The notes under the pieces were generated by a model, which made no database searches, had not been told where the DNA came from, and saw only the letters and a list, made by a program, of their open reading frames with translations. Made by a program: the position numbers and the translations under genes. From Halorhabdus salina (GTDB lineage Archaea > Halobacteriota > Halobacteria > Halobacteriales > Haloarculaceae), in the NCBI RefSeq assembly GCF_013839425.1, contig NZ_JACDNP010000010.1, positions 1-64,000 of the forward strand: a DNA stretch of 64,000 nucleotides, read 5' to 3'. Shown here one piece after another: positions 48,290 through 57,821 of this stretch (position 1 is the stretch's first letter; the number at the start of each line of letters is the position of its first letter).

Positions 48290-51141
48290 GCGACGCAAAT
48301 CCATCCGACGACAGTACAGACGGCCTTTCGCGCCGTGACTTCCTGCTGGGTGCCGGCGCGGCCGGCGTGGTCGGTGCGACCGGCCTGTCAGTCGCCGACA
48401 GGGCGCTCGACGGTCTGCAAGCCGTCGAGGACCCGATCGGCAATTACCCCTATCGCGACTGGGAGGACTTCTACCGCGAGGAGTGGGACTGGGATTCGGT
48501 CGCCCGCTCGACGCACTCGGTCAACTGCACCGGCTCCTGTTCGTGGGACGTCTACGTCAAGAACGGCCAGGTCTGGCGCGAACAGCAGGCCAACGACTAC
48601 CCTCGCTTCGACGAGAGTCTGCCGGATCCCAACCCGCGGGGCTGCCAGAAGGGGGCCTGTTACAACGACTACGTCGACGCCGAACAGCGCGTCCAGTACC
48701 CAATGCGCCGGACTGGCGAGCGCGGAGCCGGCGAGTGGGAGCGCATCTCCTGGGACGAAGCCCTGACGGAGATCGCCGAGCACGTCATCGAGGAGGTCCA
48801 GGCGGGCCGGTACGACGCGATCAGCGGGTTCACGCCCATCCCGGCGATGAGTCCGGTTTCCTTTGCGTCGGGGACGCGGCTGGTCAACTTGCTCGGGGGC
48901 GTCTCTCACTCCTTCTACGACTGGTACTCGGACCTGCCGCCGGGCCAGCCGATCACCTGGGGTCACCAGACCGACAACGCCGAGAGCGCCGACTGGCACA
49001 ACGCCGAGTACATCATCGCGTGGGGGTCGAACATCAACGTCACACGGATCCCCGACGCGAAGTACTTCCTCGATGCCGGCTACGAGGGCGCGAAACGCGT
49101 CGGGATCTTCTCGGACTACTCCCAGACGGCGATCCACACTGACGAGTGGATCGCCCCAGATCCCGGCACTGACACCGCGCTGGCGCTCGGCATGGCCCGC
49201 ACCATCGTCGAGGAGGGCCTCTACGACGAGGAGCACCTGAAAGAGCAGTCCGACATGCCCCTGCTCGTCCGTGCGGACACGGGCAAGTTCCTGCGCGCTG
49301 ACGAGGTGCCGGGTCTCGCTGTCGACGCCGATGAACCGGAGAAGGTCATGGTCATGCAGGACAGCGAAGGTGACCTGCGTGCCGCGCCGGGCTCGCTCGG
49401 CGAGCGCGACGCCAAGTACGACGACTCGTTGTCGATCGAACTCGACTTCGACCCCCAGCTTGCCGTCGATGACACCGTCCAGACGACCGAGGGCCAGGTC
49501 ACGGTCACCTCCGTCTGGAACAACCTCCAGGACGAACTCGCGAACTACACGCCCGAATACGTCCACGAGGAGACCGGCGTCGGCGAGGAGACCCACCAGA
49601 AGATTGCCCGGGAGTTCGCCGACGTCGACCGCGGGAAGATCATCCACGGGAAGGGGGTCAACGACTGGTATCACAACGACCTGGGTAATCGCGCCATCCA
49701 GCTGCTCGTGACGCTGACGGGCCATATCGGTCGGAACGGCACCGGCGTCGACCACTACGTAGGCCAGGAAAAGATCTGGACGTTCGGGGGCTGGAAATCG
49801 CTCTCCTTCCCGACCGGGAGCGTCCGGGGTGTCCCGACGACGCTGTGGACCTACTACCACGCCGGCATCCTCGAGAACACGGACCCCGACACCCGCGCAA
49901 AGATCGAGGAATCCGTCGAGAAGGGCTGGATGCCCGTTTACCCGGAAGAACGGGCGGACGGCTCACGGCCCGATCCCACGACGATGTTCGTCTGGCGTGG
50001 CAACTTCTTCAACCAGGCGAAGGGCAACATCGCCGTCGAGGAGGTCCTCTGGGACAAACTCGACCTGGTCGTCGACATCAACTTCCGGCTTGACTCGACG
50101 GCGCTGTACGCCGATATCGTCCTCCCCGCCGCGAGCCACTACGAGAAACATGACCTCAACATGACGGACATGCACACCTACGTGCATCCGTTCACGCCCG
50201 CCGTCGAGCCCATCGGCGAGGCCAAGTCCGACTGGCAGATCTTCAAGGAACTGGCTCAGAAGATCCAGGAGATCGCACAGGAGCAGGACATCGATCCGAT
50301 CGACGATCGCAAATTCGATCGGGAGATCGATCTCCAGTCGGTTTACGATGATTACGTCCGGGACTGGAAAACCGGCGAGGACGGTGCGCTCGAAGGAGAC
50401 GAGGCTGCGTGTGACTTCGTGCTCGAACACTCGACGGAGACCAATCCCGACGATGGCGGCGAGATCACCTTTGCCGACACCGTCGAACAACCCCAGCGCT
50501 TCGAGGCCGCCGGCGGCCACTGGACCTCGGATCTGGAAGACGGGGTGGCCTATGCGCCCTGGAAGGATTTTGTCCAGGACAAAGAGCCCTGGCCCACCCT
50601 CACCGGTCGCCAGCAGTACTACATCGATCATGACTGGTTCTTAGACGTCGACGAGGAACTGCCGACGCACAAGCGTCCGGTCGAGACCAACGACCAGAGC
50701 GAGTACCCGCTACGGTACAACACGCCACACGGCCGGTGGTCGATCCACTCGACGTGGCGCGACAGCGAGAAGATGCTCCAGCTCAACCGGGGCGAACCCG
50801 TGGTGTTCATCCACCCCGAGGACGCTCAGCATCGGGGGATCGAGGACGGGGACACGGTCGAGATCTACAACGATCTGGCGACCATCGAGGCTAACGCCAA
50901 GCTCTACCCGGCCAGCGAACCCGGGACCGTCCGGCACTACTTCGCCTGGGAGAAGTACCAGTACCCCAGTCGCGACAACTTCAACTCGCTGATCCCCATG
51001 TACATGAAACCCACCCAGCTCGTCCAGTACCCGGAAGATTCGGGCGAACACCTTCATTTCTTCCCGAACTTCTGGGGGCCGACCGGGGTCAACAGCGACG
51101 TGCGCTGTGACATCCGACCGAAGGAAGGAGGTGGTGACTGA
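48286..51141 (+). CDS. narG: respiratory nitrate reductase, catalytic alpha subunit
   Basis: 951 residues. Reduces nitrate to nitrite at a Mo-bis-MGD centre. Twin-Arg signal (LSRRDFLLGAGAAGVVGATG, residues ~14-33) shows export to the outer face of the membrane, as in other archaeal enzymes. The FS0 cluster and Mo-ligand region follow (HSVNCTGSCSWDVYVKNGQV, residues ~78-97, then GCQKGACYNDY). The C-terminal molybdopterin-binding domain has YPLRYNTPHGRWSIHSTWRD. Shorter than the ~1240-residue bacterial NarG, normal for haloarchaea. Four-base overlap with the gene before. Confidence 0.96.
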   Translation: MSDANPSDDSTDGLSRRDFLLGAGAAGVVGATGLSVADRALDGLQAVEDPIGNYPYRDWEDFYREEWDWDSVARSTHSVNCTGSCSWDVYVKNGQVWREQQANDYPRFDESLPDPNPRGCQKGACYNDYVDAEQRVQYPMRRTGERGAGEWERISWDEALTEIAEHVIEEVQAGRYDAISGFTPIPAMSPVSFASGTRLVNLLGGVSHSFYDWYSDLPPGQPITWGHQTDNAESADWHNAEYIIAWGSNINVTRIPDAKYFLDAGYEGAKRVGIFSDYSQTAIHTDEWIAPDPGTDTALALGMARTIVEEGLYDEEHLKEQSDMPLLVRADTGKFLRADEVPGLAVDADEPEKVMVMQDSEGDLRAAPGSLGERDAKYDDSLSIELDFDPQLAVDDTVQTTEGQVTVTSVWNNLQDELANYTPEYVHEETGVGEETHQKIAREFADVDRGKIIHGKGVNDWYHNDLGNRAIQLLVTLTGHIGRNGTGVDHYVGQEKIWTFGGWKSLSFPTGSVRGVPTTLWTYYHAGILENTDPDTRAKIEESVEKGWMPVYPEERADGSRPDPTTMFVWRGNFFNQAKGNIAVEEVLWDKLDLVVDINFRLDSTALYADIVLPAASHYEKHDLNMTDMHTYVHPFTPAVEPIGEAKSDWQIFKELAQKIQEIAQEQDIDPIDDRKFDREIDLQSVYDDYVRDWKTGEDGALEGDEAACDFVLEHSTETNPDDGGEITFADTVEQPQRFEAAGGHWTSDLEDGVAYAPWKDFVQDKEPWPTLTGRQQYYIDHDWFLDVDEELPTHKRPVETNDQSEYPLRYNTPHGRWSIHSTWRDSEKMLQLNRGEPVVFIHPEDAQHRGIEDGDTVEIYNDLATIEANAKLYPASEPGTVRHYFAWEKYQYPSRDNFNSLIPMYMKPTQLVQYPEDSGEHLHFFPNFWGPTGVNSDVRCDIRPKEGGGD

Positions 51142-52190
51142 TGGCCCACGAGAATATCGACATCGCCGACGGGGTCGATCATCAGGTCGCGATGGTGATG
51201 GACCTCAACAAGTGCATCGGGTGCCAAACCTGCACGGTCGCCTGCGAGACGCTCTGGACCGAGCGGGAGGGCACCGAGTACATGTACTGGAACAACGTCG
51301 AGACTCGCCCCGGGAAGGGCTACCCCCGCGACTGGGAATCGAAGGGCGGCGGCTGGGAGTCCGAGGAGCACAACGAACGCTCCGTCGGTGAGATTCCCTC
51401 CCAGCAGGATTACGGCGAGAACTGGGAGTTCGACCACGAGGGAATCCTCAAGGAAGGCGAGGACAAGGCCCTCAAACCCGAAAACACGGATCCCGAGTGG
51501 GGGCCCAACTGGGACGAAGACCAGGGTGCCGGCGAGCATCCCAACAACTACTACTTCTACTTCCCACGGATCTGCAACCACTGCACCCATCCCTCCTGTG
51601 TGGAGGCCTGTCCGCGCAAGGCCCTCTACAAGCGCGAGGAGGACGGCGTCGTCCTGGTCGATCAGGAGCGCTGCCGTGGCTACCGCTACTGCGTCGAGGG
51701 CTGTCCGTACAAGAAGGTCTACTACAATGCCGTCACGAAGCGCTCAGAGAAGTGCGTCTTCTGCTATCCGCGCATCGAGGGCGAAGGCCCGGATGGGGAG
51801 ACCCACCCGCCGGCCTGTGCGGATCAGTGTACGACCCAGCTCCGGCTGGTCGGGTACCTCGACGATCAGGACGGGCCGATCTACAAGCTCGTCGAGCAGT
51901 ACGAGGTCGCCCTGCCGTTGCACCCCGAATATCAGACGACGCCGAACGTCTACTACATCCCGCCAGTCGCCCCGCCCCAGCACTCAGATGACGGCGAGAC
52001 GGTCGACGTCGAGCGCATTCCGCGGTCGTACCTCGAAGAGCTGTTCGGCGAGCAGGTGAACGACGCGTTAGACACCATCGAACGGGAGCGCGCCAAGGTC
52101 GAACGCGGCGGCCACAGCGAACTCATGGAGATCCTTCAGGACAAAAATCCTGCCCAGCAGTACCGATTGGAGGTGTTTGCGGATGACTGA
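51141..52190 (+). CDS. narH: respiratory nitrate reductase, iron-sulfur beta subunit
   Basis: 349 residues with four cysteine clusters: CIGCQTCTVACETLW, CNHCTHPSCVEACPRKALY, CRGYRYCVEGCPYKKVYYN and CVFCYPRIEG...CADQCTT. It relays electrons to NarG. No signal peptide, so it is exported bound to NarG by the Tat route. It overlaps the narG stop by one base and the next gene by eight. Confidence 0.96.
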   Translation: MAHENIDIADGVDHQVAMVMDLNKCIGCQTCTVACETLWTEREGTEYMYWNNVETRPGKGYPRDWESKGGGWESEEHNERSVGEIPSQQDYGENWEFDHEGILKEGEDKALKPENTDPEWGPNWDEDQGAGEHPNNYYFYFPRICNHCTHPSCVEACPRKALYKREEDGVVLVDQERCRGYRYCVEGCPYKKVYYNAVTKRSEKCVFCYPRIEGEGPDGETHPPACADQCTTQLRLVGYLDDQDGPIYKLVEQYEVALPLHPEYQTTPNVYYIPPVAPPQHSDDGETVDVERIPRSYLEELFGEQVNDALDTIERERAKVERGGHSELMEILQDKNPAQQYRLEVFADD

Positions 52191-53034
52191 TGCTTCTCGG
52201 GGACGACGCCCACTGCTCGTTGCCGGGCTGCTCGCGGGCCTACTGGTCGCCAGCGCCGCCCTCGTCCCGTTGATCGCCGATGCCCGGCCGGCACGGGAGA
52301 TTCCCATCGAAAACGTGGATCAGTCACTGGCTGATCCCGGGGCCGACGGCTGGAGTGAGGTCCCCGCAGCGACGGTCCCGCTGGCGAGCGCACCGAGCGG
52401 TGTCCCGAACGCCGACGACACGACCGTCCGCGCCGTTGAGGTCGAGGCCGCCCAGTCGGACGAGACGCTCTTTGTCCGCCTGCGCTGGGCCGATTCAAGC
52501 ACTGATCGAGAGACGAACTCGCCACGGGCGTTCCCGGACATGGCGGCGATCCAGTTCCCCGTCAACGCCACGACCCAACCCGCGATCGCGATGGGCAGTC
52601 AACGCAATCTGGTGAACGTCTGGCAGTGGGCGGGTACCGGGACCACCCAGGAACTGCTCGCCGGCGGCCCGGGCTCGACGACAGCGTTCGAACAGCCCCA
52701 GGTCAGCGTCGAGGCGACGCGGGCCACGATTGGCGAGGACGACGGCTGGAGCGTCGTCTTCACGCGGGAGTTGAACGCCTCGGTCGACAACCGGACGCAA
52801 TTGGCCGCCGACGCGGATCTGAACGTCGCCTTCGGGATCTGGAACGGCGAGAACAGCGAACGGGCCGGCCAGAAAGCCGTCAGTGAGTGGTACTACTTCC
52901 CCTTTGGCCCTGACGAGGGCGGTGCGCCCTTCCAGATGATCCTCTGGGCCGTTGCCGGCATCGCGATCGCGCTCGTGATCGCCGTCACCGCGATCAGCGT
53001 CCGCCGGGCGGGCCAGGAGGGCGAGTCTGAATGA
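52183..53034 (+). CDS. heme-binding gamma-type subunit (ethylbenzene-dehydrogenase-like)
   Basis: 283 residues. Signal/anchor helix (LLVAGLLAGLLVASAALVPL), then a beta-sandwich domain of the type found in gamma subunits of DMSO-reductase-family enzymes (TLFVRLRWADSSTD, MAAIQFPVN, GGAPFQMILWAVAGIAIALV as C-terminal helix). Members bind heme b with Met and Lys; MAAIQF and QKAVSEWYY are possible ligand regions. GGAGGTG at 52169-52175 precedes the ATG. Corresponds to the orf6 position of known nar operons. Confidence 0.8.
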   Translation: MTDASRGRRPLLVAGLLAGLLVASAALVPLIADARPAREIPIENVDQSLADPGADGWSEVPAATVPLASAPSGVPNADDTTVRAVEVEAAQSDETLFVRLRWADSSTDRETNSPRAFPDMAAIQFPVNATTQPAIAMGSQRNLVNVWQWAGTGTTQELLAGGPGSTTAFEQPQVSVEATRATIGEDDGWSVVFTRELNASVDNRTQLAADADLNVAFGIWNGENSERAGQKAVSEWYYFPFGPDEGGAPFQMILWAVAGIAIALVIAVTAISVRRAGQEGESE

Positions 53035-53765
53035 CCGCTACTGACCCCGCTGGGCCGGACCAGCGTGACACTCGTCTCGACCGTGAAGCTGTCGAGCCTG
53101 ATCCGGCCGCCCGGGGCGTGCTCTACCAGACGCTCGCCCGGGCGTTCGAGCACCCGACCGAGGAGTTCCACGCTGGCTTGACTGACGGCAGGATTGAAAC
53201 CGGACTTTCCGATGCGATCACAGTGACACCTCTCGAGGTGACGGTGCCAGCCCTCTCCCTCGAAGAAGACTCCCAGCAACTCAGCGCACGCTACAACCGG
53301 TTGTTCGCCCTCGGGATGGCCGCCGTCACTGACCGCACGGACGGCTCTGTCGAGAAAGACGGGCCAGCCGTCTCGCTGTACGAGTCCAGTCACCGCGAGG
53401 ACGCCACCTGGGAGACGATCAATGTCGACCTCGCGCGTGCCTACGAGTACTACGGACTCTCGGTCGATACAGATGAACGCGACCATCACGACAACCTGGG
53501 ATTGCAACTGGAGTTTGCCGGCTACCTCGCCCGCCGGGAAGCGCTCGGCGAGGACGACGCTGCGGCCGCGCGCCGGGACTTCCTGGATCGCCACCTGACT
53601 GTCTTCGCCGAGTCACTCCGGGACTCGTTGGCCGAACCTGCCGTCGCGGGGATCTATGCTGATCTGGCTACCATCTTGGAGCGGGTCGTCTCGGCCGACC
53701 ACGCCGACCTGACCGACCGTCTCGGCACACCTGCCTCGACGGATGGACGCGAGGTGAGTTGGTGA
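53031..53765 (+). CDS. narJ: nitrate reductase assembly chaperone
   Basis: 244 residues, all helical, TorD/NarJ type. Characteristic YNRLFALGM and VSLYESSHRED (the family's YExxY/F-like segment), then DNLGLQLEFAGYLARREA. It binds immature NarG in the cytoplasm and helps Mo-cofactor loading before Tat export. A polar first 25 residues may be disordered. Overlaps both neighbours. Confidence 0.9.
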   Translation: MTATDPAGPDQRDTRLDREAVEPDPAARGVLYQTLARAFEHPTEEFHAGLTDGRIETGLSDAITVTPLEVTVPALSLEEDSQQLSARYNRLFALGMAAVTDRTDGSVEKDGPAVSLYESSHREDATWETINVDLARAYEYYGLSVDTDERDHHDNLGLQLEFAGYLARREALGEDDAAAARRDFLDRHLTVFAESLRDSLAEPAVAGIYADLATILERVVSADHADLTDRLGTPASTDGREVSW

Positions 53766-54634
53766 TGAGCGGACGCGTCGCGGCCCTGGATGTGGTCGAT
53801 ACGCCGCGGTCAGTGCGTGGCGTGACCCTCGACCGGGTCACACTGTCGGCACCGGCGGTCCTCGCGGCGGCGACGCTGTTCGTGAGCAGGCTGGCGATCA
53901 ATGCGCGAACGGTCGTCCCGTTTGACCTTGTTGCCCTCCAAGAGTTTCTCGTCCCCCTCACGGCACTTGCCTGTGCTGGATCGCTGATCGCGATGGCTGC
54001 CGTCGGTGCTGACGGGTACGAGACGGTCGGGCTGACGTTCGTCGGCGTCTTCGGCGTGGCCGGGACGATCGCGCGACCGGCCTACGTGCCCGCTGTCGTA
54101 GCGATCATCGCCGGGACGAGCGTGGCCGCCGGGGCTGGGCTGATCGCGGAGCGGAATCTTCGGATCGGCCCGGCAATCGTTACCAGCGTCTTGCTCGGTG
54201 GCCTCGCGGCGTCGCTGGGGAGTTCACTCGGGATCGCCGCGGTGACCACCCGATCGCTGGGCACACAACTGACGCTGTTGGGCGTCGCCGGGACACCGAT
54301 CTTCCTCGCACGCGGTCGGGCCGACTATCTGGCAGGTGTTGTCGCCGCCGGCCTGCTGGTCGCGCTGGGCATCGTCGCGCCGTTCCTGCTCGGGGCGACT
54401 GGCCTCGTCGCTGGCGGGATCGTCGGTGCCTCGCTCCCACTGATGGCGCTGGCGGTCGGCGGACTAACGATTACCGCGAGTGCCGCGTTGCGGACCCACC
54501 GGCACGCCGCCACACTGGGGGCGGGCTTGCTGCTGTTCGCTGGCGTGCCCGCAACGCTCCCGCGGGCGCTCGCCGTCGTCCTCGCTCTCGTGTTACTTGT
54601 CGAGACGGCCACCGGAGGTGCGCGTGATGTCTGA
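53765..54634 (+). CDS. nar operon polytopic membrane protein
   Basis: 289 residues, eight to nine transmembrane helices rich in Ala, Gly and Val, no charged active-site motif that I recognise. It starts at the TGATG overlap with narJ and ends inside the next gene. Corresponds to the unnamed ORF after narJ in haloarchaeal nar operons. A transport or assembly role is possible, but nothing in the sequence proves it. Confidence 0.75.
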   Translation: MSGRVAALDVVDTPRSVRGVTLDRVTLSAPAVLAAATLFVSRLAINARTVVPFDLVALQEFLVPLTALACAGSLIAMAAVGADGYETVGLTFVGVFGVAGTIARPAYVPAVVAIIAGTSVAAGAGLIAERNLRIGPAIVTSVLLGGLAASLGSSLGIAAVTTRSLGTQLTLLGVAGTPIFLARGRADYLAGVVAAGLLVALGIVAPFLLGATGLVAGGIVGASLPLMALAVGGLTITASAALRTHRHAATLGAGLLLFAGVPATLPRALAVVLALVLLVETATGGARDV

Positions 54635-55415
54635 TCGCGACGGCGACCCATCGTCAGCGGACGAGGCCGACAGCAGTGGCGGCTACCATCCGGACGTGAC
54701 GACCAGCCGGGAGGACGTGACGCTTGGTGAAGCGAGCGAGGCGGATTTCGCGGCGGCCGACACCGATCCAGTTGCCGACGACAGCCTGGCTGACCTGCTC
54801 GACCGTTTAGTGGCCGAGGCGGCGACCGAACGCCAGCGGGCGGCCCTGGCGCTTACCGAGCGTGATCCTGGCGAGGCGGTGATCGACGCGCTCGCCGACC
54901 GTGCGACGAACGATCCCGAACCCCTCGTCCGGCAGTTCGCCGTCGAGGCGCTGGGTGAACTGGCCGATACTACCCCATCGGCCGTCGTCTCGGCCACTGA
55001 CGATCCCAACCCCTGGGTTCGTTCGGAGGCGATCGTTGCCCTCGATCACCTCGATCGGGAGGGGCACGCTGACCGGATCGAGGGTTCGCTCGACGACGAG
55101 CACCACGCCGTCCGCCGGAACGCCGTCATCTCGCTGTGGAAGAGCCGCGGGGAGGGTGCCCTGCCGGAATTGCTCGCGCTGACTGATGATGACTCCGACC
55201 GCGTCCGGGAGTGGGTGGCGGAACTGCTTGGCCGGATCGACGACCCGGACGCCGAGCGCGCACTCCAGGAACTTCGGGAGGACGACGAATCCATCGTTGC
55301 GAAGACCGCCGCGCATGCACTGGATGGCACTGACTCGACGAAAGGACCGCCCGGTGGAACCGCCCCGGACGGCACCGATCCGACTGGATCGCGTGACCGA
55401 CCCCCACAGCTCTGA
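54627..55415 (+). CDS. HEAT-repeat protein of the nar operon
   Basis: 262 residues from the ATG at 54627, preceded by GGAGGTG at 54614-54620. An acidic N-terminal tail (~75 residues) is followed by five PBS-lyase-type HEAT repeats, for example EPLVRQFAVEALGELAD, NPWVRSEAIVALDHLD, HHAVRRNAVISLWKS and SDRVREWVAELLGRIDD, and a disordered Thr/Pro/Gly tail. Such repeats are protein-binding scaffolds; a role in enzyme assembly is plausible. Cytoplasmic. Confidence 0.82.
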   Translation: MSDRDGDPSSADEADSSGGYHPDVTTSREDVTLGEASEADFAAADTDPVADDSLADLLDRLVAEAATERQRAALALTERDPGEAVIDALADRATNDPEPLVRQFAVEALGELADTTPSAVVSATDDPNPWVRSEAIVALDHLDREGHADRIEGSLDDEHHAVRRNAVISLWKSRGEGALPELLALTDDDSDRVREWVAELLGRIDDPDAERALQELREDDESIVAKTAAHALDGTDSTKGPPGGTAPDGTDPTGSRDRPPQL

Positions 55416-55453
55416 ACTCGGCAAAGGAATCGACTGGGTCACCACACGGAGCA

Positions 55454-55705
55454 ATGACAACCGATACCATCTCATCGCAAGTCAGGCGATCGATCGACGC
55501 CATCACTGACGAGGAAGCAGCGAGTCCGGTCGAATTGCTGTTCGTTGGCGAGGGCTCGGTCTGGCTGGTCGTCGATCCCGACTCGATCGACAGCGAGGAG
55601 GCAATGATCGACCTCTTTCGCACACTGGAGGCAATCCCCGGCGTCGAGACGCTGTACGTCGCGCGGGCCGACACGGTCGGGACCGACCGCGGGGAATCGC
55701 TGTGA
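55454..55705 (+). CDS. small protein at the end of the nar operon
   Basis: 83 residues, no membrane segment. Pattern of alternating strands and helices (VELLFVGEGSVWLVVDPDSI, AMIDLFRTLEAIPGVETLYV) suggests a small alpha/beta fold. It lies 38 bases after the HEAT-repeat gene and is the last gene before the NarO-like box at 55718. Family not recognised. Confidence 0.6.
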   Translation: MTTDTISSQVRRSIDAITDEEAASPVELLFVGEGSVWLVVDPDSIDSEEAMIDLFRTLEAIPGVETLYVARADTVGTDRGESL

Positions 55706-55717
55706 CGAGACTCCGGT

Positions 55718-55729
55718 CGAATATGTTCG
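55718..55729. promoter_or_regulatory. NarO-like box before the radical SAM gene
   Basis: CGAATATGTTCG is a perfect CGAA-N4-TTCG dyad. The first start codon downstream is the ATG at 55767, 37 bases away, matching the spacing of the other boxes. AACGTTTTCT around 55753 is the only TATA-like stretch before it. Confidence 0.6.
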
Positions 55730-55766
55730 GCACGGGCGACTTGCCCGACGACGGTAACGTTTTCTC

Positions 55767-55832
55767 ATGGATCGGCATGCCACGGGATTTCTGGTTGGAC
55801 AGGCGGGTACTGGTTCCAATAGGGTGAGGTAG
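55767..55832 (+). CDS. 21-codon leader ORF before the radical SAM gene
   Basis: ATG at 55767, 21 codons, TAG at 55830-55832, one base before the GTG of the radical SAM gene. The peptide is MDRHATGFLVGQAGT plus six residues (GSNRVR). Its ATG is exactly where a leaderless transcript from the NarO-like box would start. It may be a translated leader that couples ribosomes to the next gene, a peptide substrate, or chance. Confidence 0.35.
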   Translation: MDRHATGFLVGQAGTGSNRVR

Positions 55833-55833
55833 C

Positions 55834-56952
55834 GTGCGGCCGACCGATATCGACCCGAGCGAGCGGCCGGTCGTGCTCATCTGGGAGTTGACCCAGGCCT
55901 GTGACCTGGCCTGTAAACACTGCCGGGCCGAGGCTGAGGACTACCGTCATCCCGAGGAACTCACAACCGAGGAGGGCAAGCAACTCCTTGCCGACGCGGC
56001 TGAATTCGGCGACGAGCAACTGGTCGTCCTCTCGGGGGGTGACCCACTCTACCGTGATGACGTGGCAGAACTCGTCGAGTACGGTACCGAACAAGGGCTT
56101 CGGATGACACTCACCCCGAGTGGGACGGCCTCGCTGACGCCCGATCGGATCGACGACCTCGCTGAGGCCGGACTCCGACGGATGGCGGTGAGTTTGGACG
56201 GGCCCGATGCGGAATCCCACGACGAGTTCCGCCAGGAAGCGGAAAGCTTCGAGCAGACGATCGCTGCCGCTCGCACCGCTCGCGAGAAGGGCCTCCCACT
56301 ACAGGTCAATACGACTGTCTGCGGGGAGACGGTCGACGAGCTGCCGGCGATCCGTGAACTGGTGGCCGACCTGGAGGCCGTCCTGTGGTCGGTGTTCTTT
56401 CTCGTGCCGGTGGGTCGGGGGACCGTGCTCGATCCCATCTCGCCCGAGCGTGCCGAAGACGTCATGGAGTGGCTCACAACCGTCCAGCGCGAGGCCGAGT
56501 TCGACATCAAGACGACCGAAGCGCCCCACTATCGACGGGTCGCACTCCAGCAACGCCGCGGAAAGGGGTGTGGACGACCACCCAGTGACGCTGGTGATGA
56601 CTCGGGCGGCGATCGATCGACCGGGATCACCGCCGGGAACGGCTTCGCGTTCGTCAGTCACACGGGCGAGGTATTCCCATCGGGATTCCTCCCCAAATCA
56701 GCAGGCTCGGTTCGCGAGGCGAGCGTCGTCGACATCTACCGGAACGCCGACCTCTTCGAGCGATTACGCGATCCGACCAAACTCCAGGGAAAGTGCGGGG
56801 CCTGTGAGTTCCGGTTCGTCTGTGGCGGCAGTCGCTCGCGAGCGTTTGCGACCACGGGCGATCCGCTGGCAAGCGATCCGCTGTGTGCGTACGTTCCAGA
56901 CGAATACGACGGGCCGCTGCCGAATCAGCAATCAGCTCTTGACGCCGATTGA
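55834..56952 (+). CDS. radical SAM/SPASM enzyme
   Basis: 372 residues, GTG start after AGGGTGAGG. N-terminal cluster motif CDLACKHC (residues 23-30), SAM-binding LVVLSGGDPL, MAVSLDGPDAESHDEF, and a C-terminal SPASM region with CGACEFRFVCGG and a last Cys in DPLCAYVP. Resembles the subfamily I know as TIGR04053, and also heme enzymes AhbD/NirJ. Candidate roles are peptide maturation of the CGCGG protein nearby or a heme-synthesis step; the HemG-type gene at 58927 fits the second. The substrate is not decided by the sequence. Confidence 0.85.
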   Translation: MRPTDIDPSERPVVLIWELTQACDLACKHCRAEAEDYRHPEELTTEEGKQLLADAAEFGDEQLVVLSGGDPLYRDDVAELVEYGTEQGLRMTLTPSGTASLTPDRIDDLAEAGLRRMAVSLDGPDAESHDEFRQEAESFEQTIAAARTAREKGLPLQVNTTVCGETVDELPAIRELVADLEAVLWSVFFLVPVGRGTVLDPISPERAEDVMEWLTTVQREAEFDIKTTEAPHYRRVALQQRRGKGCGRPPSDAGDDSGGDRSTGITAGNGFAFVSHTGEVFPSGFLPKSAGSVREASVVDIYRNADLFERLRDPTKLQGKCGACEFRFVCGGSRSRAFATTGDPLASDPLCAYVPDEYDGPLPNQQSALDAD

Positions 56953-56994
56953 ACTGTCAGCCGTCGATACCGACTGAACGCGACCGGGACCGTC

Positions 56995-57771
56995 TCACTC
57001 GGCGATCTCGACCTGGTTGCCCACCGCAATCTCGCTTCCCCTGTCTTCTTCGGGGATCGACGCGATGAGCATCACCGTATAGAAGTGTTCGAAGGCCTCG
57101 GCGTCGGCCCACTCGGGGAACGTCTCCTCGCGCTTCTGGACGAAGCGTTCGCGGAACTGCGGTGTTGGCTCGCCAGTGTCAGGATCGCGCTCCGGGACGA
57201 CACACCGCCCGCACGGTGTCACGCCCTCGAAGCGGACGTCGTTGACTTCGAACACCGGTGCTCTCTCGCCGACGAACCGGTCCTCCCAGAAGGCCGGGAC
57301 GCCCGAGACTTCCACGTTCGCCCGGAGTCGCCGGCGAACGCTGTCGACAGTCAATTCCTCGAACCACGAAGCGACTGCTTCCAGCGTGGCGGTGCTGACT
57401 ACCGATGGCCCCATTTCCCGGCGATCGACGAAGCCCAGCGACTCGTCACGCTTGAGCGTCAACTCGACGTCGAAGAAGTCCGAAAACCACACTTCGGCTC
57501 GTTCGCGATCGGCGTCGCTGTCGAGATCGAACTCGCGACGGTCCCCGTCGGGGGCCTGGACCGCCATTGCGGTGCGGTCCGGATCGAAATCCGTCTCCAG
57601 GTCGTGGACGCGATTGGTCCGCTTCCCGTTGAGGACGTCGCCGTCGGCATCGAAGAGCGCGAATTCCCGATCGTGCTCCAGCGTGCCACCCGGGAGGACG
57701 CGTGCCGTATCGAGGTCGATGCCATCAAGCCCTTTGACCGGATAGACGCGGAGGCGATCGATCCGTGCCAT
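56995..57771 (-). CDS. MOSC-domain protein (mARC-like)
   Basis: 258 residues. N-terminal beta-barrel (MARIDRLRVYPVKGLDGIDL) followed by the MOSC domain, with the conserved Cys that ligates Mo in VTPCGRCVVPERDPDTGEPT. Family members use the molybdenum cofactor to reduce N-hydroxylated compounds or transfer sulfur. It lies at the end of a minus-strand group with the DUF2249 gene at 57822, 50 bases apart, and so probably shares its NarO-like promoter. Confidence 0.9.
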   Translation of the reverse strand: MARIDRLRVYPVKGLDGIDLDTARVLPGGTLEHDREFALFDADGDVLNGKRTNRVHDLETDFDPDRTAMAVQAPDGDRREFDLDSDADRERAEVWFSDFFDVELTLKRDESLGFVDRREMGPSVVSTATLEAVASWFEELTVDSVRRRLRANVEVSGVPAFWEDRFVGERAPVFEVNDVRFEGVTPCGRCVVPERDPDTGEPTPQFRERFVQKREETFPEWADAEAFEHFYTVMLIASIPEEDRGSEIAVGNQVEIAE

Positions 57772-57821
57772 TGCTCGTCGGTCGGTCGGGCCGGTAGTAA
57801 GAATTGCTCACTGACCCGCGC

